A stretch of 7,719 nucleotides of DNA from the NCBI GenBank assembly GCA_900555105.1, contig USJP01000058.1:1-7719 (forward strand), given 5' to 3'. The stretch is from an uncultured Coriobacteriaceae bacterium (GTDB lineage: Bacteria; Actinomycetota; Coriobacteriia; Coriobacteriales; UMGS124). The notes below the pieces were generated by a model. The model was not told the DNA's origin. It did no database searches and worked only from the letters and a program-made list of their open reading frames with translations. Below, piece by piece: positions 1 to 5,048 of the stretch; the first letter of the stretch is position 1; every line of letters starts with the position of its first letter. The translations under genes were made by a program, and so were the position numbers.

Positions 1-30
1 TCGCTTCCCCGACAAGATTCCGCATCGGGC

Positions 31-228
31 TTACTGATAGATCTGGTTGATCTCGTGCTTCGCCATCTTCTTCATGTTGGCGCTGCAACGGACTCGCCAG
101 TCGATGCGGCCCTGCTCACGCTGGTACTCGGTGACTTCGTGAGAGAACTCGCGCGGAGCGCGCACGTCGATGTTCATGACATGCGTTGCGCACTGTCCCC
201 CGAAATCATCGGCAAATTGCTGAGTCAT
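31..228 (-). CDS. Small protein of unknown function, third gene of the molybdoenzyme operon (65 aa)
   Basis: I do not recognise this protein. It is 65 residues long, hydrophilic, without a membrane segment or signal peptide, and has two cysteines (C13 and C48), too few to bind an iron-sulfur cluster alone. The C-terminal half is basic, with several Lys, Arg and His. It looks genuinely coding: the Shine-Dalgarno site AAGGAGGAGA (231-240) is close to ideal, and nearly all codons end in G or C like those of the neighbouring genes. It lies 92 bp after the Fe-S subunit gene on the same strand, so co-transcription is likely. The position suggests an accessory subunit, an assembly factor or a small partner of the Mo/Fe-S complex, but this is inferred from location only. 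TorD-type chaperones are much larger, so it is not one of those. Confidence 0.8.
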   Translation of the reverse strand: MTQQFADDFGGQCATHVMNIDVRAPREFSHEVTEYQREQGRIDWRVRCSANMKKMAKHEINQIYQ

Positions 229-320
229 GTTCTCCTCCTTCCCCCTCTCGTCTTTCCTCCGCTTGGGCTAGCGATAGGCGTGAATGCCGCCTTCCCCCGG
301 CGGAGAAAGCCTTGTATGAT

Positions 321-665
321 CTACGCCTCGTTGATGGCGACGATCATCTGCTTGGGCGAGTCGACCTTGGCGGCCAGCTCCTCAATCGGGCCCCAGTCGA
401 GGCACTGTGCCTGGCAGTGCTGAACGCACGTGGGTTTCTTGCCCTTGCCGCAGCGCTCTTCGCACAGGTCGCACCACTGCGTGAACTGGGGGATGAAATC
501 GTATTGGAACACCTTGTTGGCCTCGTCGATATGCAAGGGACCCAGCTTGGTGATCTTGATGCCGAATTCCTTCTCGCTATAGCCGTGCTCCTGCTGGCAG
601 GCGAGAACGCACGCCTCGCAACCGGTGCAGTAATCCACGTCGACGAGGATTCCCTGAATTGCCAT
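321..665 (-). CDS. Short ferredoxin-like [4Fe-4S] electron-transfer subunit of the molybdoenzyme (114 aa)
   Basis: This is the iron-sulfur subunit predicted to pass electrons to the catalytic subunit encoded just upstream. The N-terminal motif is C13-x2-C16-x2-C19-x3-C23. A second group is C65-x2-C68-x3-C72, then C80-x3-C84 and C88. In DmsB-like folds such groups cross-pair, which would give two [4Fe-4S] clusters here, with one or two cysteines spare. At 114 residues it is about half the length of DmsB (about 205 aa) and well under half of the pyrogallol transhydroxylase small subunit (about 275 aa), so it is a minimal version with one cluster pair. There is no Tat or Sec signal and no transmembrane helix, so it is cytoplasmic. 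The start at 665 is fixed by GAGAGGAG (673-680), 7 nt upstream. It starts 25 nt after the stop of the catalytic subunit gene. The family assignment is firm; the electron donor is unknown. Confidence 0.92.
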   Translation of the reverse strand: MAIQGILVDVDYCTGCEACVLACQQEHGYSEKEFGIKITKLGPLHIDEANKVFQYDFIPQFTQWCDLCEERCGKGKKPTCVQHCQAQCLDWGPIEELAAKVDSPKQMIVAINEA

Positions 666-690
666 TGTTAAACTCCTCTCGCGCGGCCTG

Positions 691-3096
691 TTAGTCTTCG
701 GCCTTGTAGATCTTGCACATCATGGCCTTGTAGTTCGAACCGAAGCCCGACACGCCGGCGTCGAAGGGAACGAGGTTATTGATCTGCGACTCGAAAACGC
801 CGAACAGACCCTTCTTCTCGTCCTCGATGTTCTCCTCTGCCTCGTCCTTGCGCTCGGGGAACCACCAGCCGTGCTCGCACTGCATGACGCGCGGATCGTA
901 GCCGTCGTCGAAGGTGGCCTTGTACTTGCACTTGCCGTGCTTGTTCTCGAGCCACATCCAGTCGCCCTCTTCGATGCCGTGCTTCTTCGCCGTCTCCGGG
1001 TGGATATGGCACAGCGGATCGGGATGCAGGGCGCGCAGCTTCTCGATCTGGCGCTGCTCGGAGTGGAAGAAGTGAGGCACGCGCATGCCGGAGGTCACGA
1101 TGTAGGGGTACTCTTCGACATCCTCAGGCGCCGAATAGGGGCTCTCAACGGGCTCTACGTAGCTCGGCAGCGGATCGAGGCCAGACCACGAGGTGTGATG
1201 GAAAACCATCGAGTAGATTTCGGCGCGGCCGGTCTCGGTGCGGAAGCCTACCTGGCCGTCGGGGCGAAGGTCGCCCGTCTCGTACTTGCGGTACTTGAAC
1301 TCGGGGTACTTCCAGGTGGCGTCGCGAAGCTCTTCCCAGGTGAAACCGCCGTCTTCAAGGGCGTAGTCCCACATTTCCTGAACGTTGTCCCAAGGCCACG
1401 CGATGTCGTCGTTTTCCGGCTTGATCGCATGGGTAAGGCGTTTGCCGAGCTCGAGGAAGATCGTGTTGTCGGGCTTGGAGTCGCCGACGGGCTCGATCGC
1501 CTTGTTGATGCAGCTGATGCGATAGGCGTTCAGTCCTCCGAAGCCGTCGCGCTCCTCGTAGGTTGCTGCGGGCAGCACCACGTCGGCGAGTGCCATCATG
1601 GTCGGCGTCATGAACAGGTCCTCGACCACGATGAAGTCGATCTGCTTGTACCACTCGAGCTGCTGCTCGGCCTGAGCGCCCATGGTCGCGAGGAAGTTGT
1701 TCGTCACGATGTAGGCCGCATGGATGGGAATCTCGCCGCGCTGCCACGCTTCGATGGTGGCGTTGGAGGAGAGGTTCTTGAAGCCCACAGCGAACATAGG
1801 GTAGCGCTCGATGCCGATGCGCTTTGCCTGCTCCTCGGGAGTCATGAGCTCATCCCAGCCCCAGGTGCCAACCCAGTTCGGCTGCTCGATGCCCCAGCAA
1901 GCGTCAGCCATGACGTTGCCGCCCGGGATGTCGAGGTTGCCGGTGATGCACCACATTGCCGTGATGGCGTGAGCAGCTTGCTGGCCGCCGGTTTGCTGGT
2001 CGAGGGCGACGCCCCACTGGATGGCCGCAGGATGGCTCGTCGCGTAGGTGCGGGCCACGCGCACGACGTCTTCCTTGTCGACCCAGGCGCGCTCGCACAG
2101 CTCGTCGAGGTCCATGTCGGCGACGCGCTCGCAGACTGCCTCGAGGCCGTAGACCCACTTGTCGCAAAAGTCCTTATCATAGAGCTTCTCGTCGCAGATG
2201 ACCTTCAACATGGCCATGGCGAGTGCTCCGTCTCCGCCGGGGCGGACGCGCAGCCAGTCCTTGCCGGCGCGAGCCGCGAGCCAGGTGAGCTGCGGGTCGA
2301 CGACGGCAACCTTCATGCCGCGCTTCATAAGATCCAAGATCCAATGGCCGTAGAAGCCGTCAGCGTTGGAATAGAAGGGCTGATGGCCCCACACGATGCA
2401 GTACTCGGGCACCGTGTAGCGGGGGTCGTCGTAGCGCTTGGGCAAGAACTGCGAGCAGTCCATAACGCACGAGCCGCCGAGCATGCACGCCATGGACGCG
2501 ATGCGGGGCAGGTAGCAGGAGTTGCCGGCGAAGTAGGGGACGCCCTCGTTCGGGGAGCCCATGCACGCGTTCAGGCGCGTGACCTGGTGGATATCGCGAC
2601 CCGTGCCCTGGCACATGGCAATCTTGTCGGGTCCGTAGGTATCGGCGACTTTCTTGAACTCCTCGACGATGATGTCGTAGGCCTCATCCCAGGAGATTTC
2701 GACGAACTTGTTCTTGCCTCGATCTTCCTTCGCACGCTTCATCGGGTGTAAAAGGCGGTCTTTGTGGTAGACGTAGTCGGGGATGCAAAGGCAACGGCTG
2801 CAAAGACGGCCCTGGTTATAGGGGTCCTCGGGGTCGCCTTCGACCTTTACGAGCTTGCCGTCCTTTACGTAGGACAAAATGCCGCAGACGTTGTGGCATC
2901 CCGGTGCGGAGCGTGCCGTGCCGCGGATGACGGTCATGCCGTCCTCTTCCCACTTCCAGGGCACCTTCGGCGTCTCAGCCGCAGGCGCTGCCGGGACGGT
3001 GTCGGTCTTCTTGGGAAGACGCGAGCCTCGGCGATACTTCTTTCCGTTGGTTTCCCCCCAGTGCTCTTGCACCGTGGACTCGGTAGAGTCTGCCAT
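691..3096 (-). CDS. Molybdopterin (bis-MGD) oxidoreductase catalytic subunit, pyrogallol transhydroxylase / catechol dehydroxylase-like (801 aa)
   Basis: This is a DMSO-reductase superfamily catalytic subunit. The N-terminal Fe-S motif is C67-x3-C71-x27-C99; the usual first cysteine is absent, with S63 or A64 there (SAPGCHNVCG). The molybdopterin domain follows, with RLLHP at 114-118 and the active-site stretch GNSCYLPR (191-198), where C194 is my candidate Mo ligand. A cofactor-contacting segment with VVDPQLTW (265-272) and RPGGD (285-289) comes next. The C-terminal dinucleotide-binding domain spans about 661-795 and contains HGWWFPE (742-748). No twin-arginine signal precedes the Fe-S motif; the first 45 residues are polar and Pro/Ala-rich, so the enzyme is probably cytoplasmic. 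The start at 3096 is chosen over an in-frame ATG 29 codons upstream because AAGGAGG (3104-3110) sits 7 nt before it. Relatives in Eggerthellaceae remove hydroxyls from catechols. The substrate here is unknown, and a hydratase or transhydroxylase role also remains possible. Confidence 0.93.
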   Translation of the reverse strand: MADSTESTVQEHWGETNGKKYRRGSRLPKKTDTVPAAPAAETPKVPWKWEEDGMTVIRGTARSAPGCHNVCGILSYVKDGKLVKVEGDPEDPYNQGRLCSRCLCIPDYVYHKDRLLHPMKRAKEDRGKNKFVEISWDEAYDIIVEEFKKVADTYGPDKIAMCQGTGRDIHQVTRLNACMGSPNEGVPYFAGNSCYLPRIASMACMLGGSCVMDCSQFLPKRYDDPRYTVPEYCIVWGHQPFYSNADGFYGHWILDLMKRGMKVAVVDPQLTWLAARAGKDWLRVRPGGDGALAMAMLKVICDEKLYDKDFCDKWVYGLEAVCERVADMDLDELCERAWVDKEDVVRVARTYATSHPAAIQWGVALDQQTGGQQAAHAITAMWCITGNLDIPGGNVMADACWGIEQPNWVGTWGWDELMTPEEQAKRIGIERYPMFAVGFKNLSSNATIEAWQRGEIPIHAAYIVTNNFLATMGAQAEQQLEWYKQIDFIVVEDLFMTPTMMALADVVLPAATYEERDGFGGLNAYRISCINKAIEPVGDSKPDNTIFLELGKRLTHAIKPENDDIAWPWDNVQEMWDYALEDGGFTWEELRDATWKYPEFKYRKYETGDLRPDGQVGFRTETGRAEIYSMVFHHTSWSGLDPLPSYVEPVESPYSAPEDVEEYPYIVTSGMRVPHFFHSEQRQIEKLRALHPDPLCHIHPETAKKHGIEEGDWMWLENKHGKCKYKATFDDGYDPRVMQCEHGWWFPERKDEAEENIEDEKKGLFGVFESQINNLVPFDAGVSGFGSNYKAMMCKIYKAED

Positions 3097-3103
3097 TGGG
3101 TTT

Positions 3104-3110
3104 CCTCCTT
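3104..3110 (-). promoter_or_regulatory. Shine-Dalgarno site that fixes the start of the Mo catalytic subunit
   Basis: AAGGAGG on the minus strand lies 7 nt upstream of the ATG at 3096. The alternative in-frame ATG at 3183 has no such site and would add 29 residues rich in Arg and Lys that resemble no known domain. Confidence 0.85.
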
Positions 3111-3304
3111 CATAATCGGAATACGTGATCGGTTTCGTCTTTCTATGCTGCCGCTCTCCTCGGCGGTCTGTCGCTCGTCGCACGCACTCGTCTGATTGCG
3201 TTCACGATCGGCGCGATTCCGATGACTGCGAAATTACGCCGCGCGCATGAGGACATACCCCCGATAAAAGATGAGAAGATGGATTTCAGTAGGTTGGAAT
3301 TACC

Positions 3305-3329
3305 ACCAATAGGCGGTCAGCCCATTGGT
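3305..3329. promoter_or_regulatory. Inverted repeat, possible operator upstream of the Mo operon
   Basis: ACCAAT (3305-3310) and ATTGGT (3324-3329) form perfect 6-bp arms around 13 nt. The site lies about 210-235 bp upstream of the catalytic subunit start. The size and symmetry would suit a dimeric regulator, but arms this short can arise by chance and no regulator gene is in view. Confidence 0.3.
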
Positions 3330-3787
3330 ATGAGGTTGTGACCTGGCTAAATGGTGCTGTAGAGCATTGGAGTCCATCGTCGGAACCCGTCAAACTGCCT
3401 CGCCGATATCTATCCATGAGGGGCCAATCATCGAGAAGAAGGGGCTGCGCGGTTGGTCCTCGTGTCGCAGCCACCTGTCCGCCCTCTGGTTTCGCTGTCC
3501 CGGCGTCCCGCGAGAAGCTATGAAACTCTCCTCGTCACTGGTTCGGATGCGGGATAGAGCGCGAGTTGTCTTACCCTGCGTGCGAGACGAGGGACGGGCG
3601 ATGCGCCTCATTTCGTCTCATCTTGGGACAAGGAGCGGAAGTGGCGGAAAGGCCGAAGTTCTCAAAGGGCCGAGAGAGAGGAAACAAGTGAGCCGCCTGA
3701 CAGGAGGTTGAAGAGCGAGCGGGCCGTCTGGTGAGAAGGCTTAGGATTCCGAATGCCCGCGCTTGTCAAAAAAGTTGAAATTGGGTC

Positions 3788-3815
3788 TTGCGCCGACTGA
3801 TGAGATGGGTATAAT
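3788..3815 (+). promoter_or_regulatory. Promoter of tRNA-Asn
   Basis: A perfect -10 box TATAAT (3810-3815) is preceded, after 16 nt, by a weak -35 TTGCGC (3788-3793). Transcription would start near 3822, about 36 nt before the tRNA 5' end. Confidence 0.65.
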
Positions 3816-3857
3816 ACTATCTTGCGCGTTCGGAAAGAACGCAACTGATTGGCAGAT

Positions 3858-3932
3858 TCCTCGGTAGCTCAACGGCAGAGCATCCGGCTGTTAACCGGAG
3901 GGTTGTAGGTTCGAATCCTACCCGGGGAGCCA
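3858..3932 (+). tRNA. tRNA-Asn (GTT)
   Basis: A complete 75-nt cloverleaf with encoded CCA. The acceptor arms TCCTCGG (3858-3864) and CCGGGGA (3922-3928) pair with one T-G wobble. The anticodon stem TCCGG/CCGGA is perfect around loop CTGTTAA (anticodon GTT), and the T stem GTAGG/CCTAC is perfect around TTCGAAT. It is a single-gene unit between its own promoter and terminator. Phage remnants follow it, so its 3' end may once have been an integration site, although no duplicate of the tRNA 3' end is seen in the window. Confidence 0.97.
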
Positions 3933-3944
3933 TTTTAATTGTTC

Positions 3945-3985
3945 GAACTCGTCGAGGGCGTAGATGCTCGAAACGAGTTCTTTTT
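3945..3985 (+). terminator. Intrinsic terminator of tRNA-Asn
   Basis: The arms GAACTCGT (3945-3952) and ACGAGTTC (3973-3980) pair perfectly over 8 bp. An inner CGAG/CTCG pairing extends the stem, and TTTTT (3981-3985) follows directly. It starts 12 nt after the tRNA CCA end. Confidence 0.93.
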
Positions 3986-4064
3986 GTATTCTGAGCTGAA
4001 TTCATCTCCATGATGCCGCAGCTGTCGTAGAGAGCAATGCGGCTCGCGATCCCTCCTGCTGTGA

Positions 4065-4108
4065 GTTTGCTGCGCCTGGCGGCGTTGCAGCTGACGGGCG
4101 CAGCAAAC
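4065..4108. repeat. Perfect 12-bp inverted repeat
   Basis: GTTTGCTGCGCC (4065-4076) and GGCGCAGCAAAC (4097-4108) are exact reverse complements separated by 20 nt. Neither side has the T-run needed for an intrinsic terminator on its own strand: the plus strand is followed by an A-run. It lies at the left edge of the phage remnant. A recombination site, a protein-binding dyad or an RNA hairpin are all possible. Confidence 0.6.
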
Positions 4109-4112
4109 CTCC

Positions 4113-4150
4113 AAAAAAGAAACCGTTCGTGATATACGTGGGCCAAACGG
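4113..4150 (-). terminator. Leftward intrinsic terminator at the left side of the phage remnant
   Basis: On the minus strand CCGTTTG (4150-4144) pairs with CGAACGG (4129-4123) over 7 bp with one wobble. It is followed by TTTCTTTTTT (4122-4113). It would end leftward transcription coming through the minus-strand capsid fragment at 4186-4404. Confidence 0.7.
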
Positions 4151-4185
4151 GGGTGCGGGTTAAGACGCGCTGGCCTACTTGAGCC

Positions 4186-4404
4186 TCGCGCAGCCCTGCT
4201 GTGCGGGTGGTCGTACCACTGCGGCGCGAACTCCGCCGCCTTGTCGTCGTACGCCTGCATGAAGCCCTCCATGATGAGCTTTGCCGCCTCGCGCTTCTCG
4301 GCGACGGAAGCTCCCTTGTGGGAGCGGCACCATCCGAGGACGCGCTGCTCCACAGCGGAGGCCGCGTCGTCTCCGATCTTGGCTGACGCGATAGCGTTCG
4401 GCAT
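4186..4404 (-). pseudogene. N-terminal fragment of a phage minor capsid (VG15/MuF-like) gene, reversed relative to its other half
   Basis: The minus-strand frame from about 4404 to 4186 reads as genuine protein with high GC3: about 73 residues with a helical stretch ending in EFAPQWYDHP. The pattern of a long helix followed by an aromatic WYD motif resembles, from memory, the N-terminal half of actinobacterial phage minor capsid proteins. The matching C-terminal half starts at about 4436 on the opposite strand. No Shine-Dalgarno site precedes the ATG at 4404. Beyond 4186 the frame runs on through a terminator and antisense to tRNA-Asn, so that part is not coding. One explanation is an inversion that flipped the 5' half. 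The alternative is an unrelated small divergent gene. Family membership of this half is less certain than for the C-terminal half. Confidence 0.5.
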
Positions 4405-4435
4405 CACAGCTTTTGAGAGAATTGTCGAGTACTGA

Positions 4436-4881
4436 AGCGACACGAGTGCCAAAGACAGCGCCATGACGGTCTACGAGCTGGGGTCGGTGGACGACGTGGC
4501 GCGCTACCAGGCGAAGAAGCTCGCGAAGGAGGGCGACGCGGCGTTCGCGAGGGCGTGCGGCGAGTTCGCCAGGAACGACGCGTTCAGGAGCCTGAACGAG
4601 ACGATCATCGCCAACGTGGGGCGCGACAGGGACAAGGGAGCGATGTTCGCCCGCGTGCCGACGGGCACCGAGACCTGCACGTTCTGCCTGATGCTGGCGA
4701 GCCGCGCGCGGTCTACCACACGCGCAAGACGGCTGGCGAGTGGAGGCACTTCCACCGCGGATGCGACTGCAAGGTAGTCCCCAGCTTCGAGGGCGACGGA
4801 ACAATCAAGAACCTTCACGTCATACATAGCGACGGGATAATCGAAACCCTAAACAAAAAGGACGCGGGCCTCGGTTCTTAA
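4436..4881 (+). pseudogene. C-terminal part of a phage minor capsid (VG15/MuF-like) protein, frameshifted
   Basis: The first frame (4436 to about 4710) encodes the conserved pattern ARVPTGTETCTFCLMLASR. It then loses similarity, and the family continues one frame over with VYHTRKTAGE and HFHRGCDC (from 4711). Adding one base in the GC-rich run 4703-4710 would restore SRGAVYH, the form I expect for this family, so a single-base deletion is likely. The CxxC and HRGCDC residues could bind a metal. Capsid proteins of this type sit at the phage portal or head interior. The frame lacks a proper start: an in-frame stop (4433-4435) lies directly upstream and no ribosome site precedes the ATG at 4463. 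The end is also odd, since the last 25 or so residues overlap a leftward terminator. This is a dead phage gene fragment. Confidence 0.8.
4814..4841 (+). promoter_or_regulatory. Possible promoter of tRNA-Leu
   Basis: TTCACG (4814-4819) and GATAAT (4836-4841) are 16 nt apart. The transcript would carry a 37-nt hairpin (4860-4896) ahead of the tRNA. No closer -10/-35 pair is visible. Confidence 0.35.
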
Positions 4882-4896
4882 CCAGGGTGCGCGTCC
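4851..4896 (-). terminator. Leftward intrinsic terminator without a gene to serve
   Basis: On the minus strand the 7-bp arms GGACGCG and CGCGTCC (4896-4890 with 4866-4860) enclose further pairing (CCT/AGG and GGTT/AACC). TTTTTGTTT (4859-4851) follows. On the plus strand no T-run follows the hairpin, so it acts leftward only. The nearest minus-strand gene to its right ends at 7026, more than 2 kb away, so it may block antisense transcription or be a leftover from rearrangement. Confidence 0.75.
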
Positions 4897-4916
4897 GTAA
4901 CAACAGTTTATTACAT

Positions 4917-5003
4917 CGGGGCGTGGCGGAACAGGCAGAAGCGCCAGTTTCAGAGGCTGGCGGGCGCAAGTCCATGCGGGTTCGAGTCCCGCCGCTCCTA
5001 CCA
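4917..5003 (+). tRNA. tRNA-Leu (CAG)
   Basis: An 87-nt class II tRNA with a long variable arm and encoded CCA (5001-5003). The anticodon loop TTCAGAG carries CAG. The T stem GCGGG/CCCGC is perfect. In the acceptor stem, CGGGGCG (4917-4923) against CGCTCCT (4993-4999) leaves position 1:72 as an unpaired C-T and 4:69 as a G-T wobble, which is unusual. The 45 nt to the next coding region are T-rich at first (TCTTTTCTTTT) and contain no hairpin, so read-through into the polyprenyl synthase gene is possible. Confidence 0.93.
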
Positions 5004-5048
5004 TCTTTTCTTTTATACGACCGGGCCTTTTTAAGAGATGCGGTTTTG

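Larger units (their letters stand above)
3097..3857. other. Gene-free stretch upstream of the Mo operon and of tRNA-Asn
   Basis: About 760 bp with no reading frame that looks like a protein. The short open frames here lack ribosome sites, have mixed codon use and resemble nothing I know. The left side should hold the promoter and leader of the leftward Mo operon, but I see no convincing -35/-10 pair there. The right side holds the tRNA-Asn promoter. Small dyads are present, including one at 3305-3329. A leader this long before a catabolic operon fits control by a dedicated regulator encoded elsewhere, which is inference. Confidence 0.55.

Noticed and set aside
8..29. Hairpin CCCGA/TCGGG after the 65-aa gene, possible terminator
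   Set aside because: Only five pairs plus a wobble, and no T-run on the minus strand before the window edge.
871..2751. Plus-strand open frame of 626 codons
   Set aside because: It is a GC-skew shadow of the Mo catalytic subunit gene on the other strand, with no domain and no ribosome site.
3097..3183. 29-residue N-terminal extension of the Mo catalytic subunit
   Set aside because: The ATG at 3183 has no ribosome site, while AAGGAGG precedes the ATG at 3096. The Arg-rich extension does not form a Tat signal because no hydrophobic stretch follows.
3115..3223. 8-bp inverted repeat ATCGGAAT / ATTCCGAT near the Mo operon start
   Set aside because: Arms of 8 bp with a 93-nt gap are expected by chance in a region of this size.
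3286..3711. Several short open frames (61-114 codons) on both strands
   Set aside because: No ribosome sites, no hydrophobic cores or motifs, and codon use unlike the neighbouring genes.
3817..4185. Minus-strand continuation of the capsid fragment frame, with wording VGFEPTTLRLTAGCSAVELPRN
   Set aside because: This is the well-known false protein read antisense through tRNA-Asn. It also crosses two terminators.
4887..5048. 54-residue N-terminal extension of the prenyl synthase
   Set aside because: It would translate tRNA-Leu itself. The family N-terminus fits the ATG at 5049.
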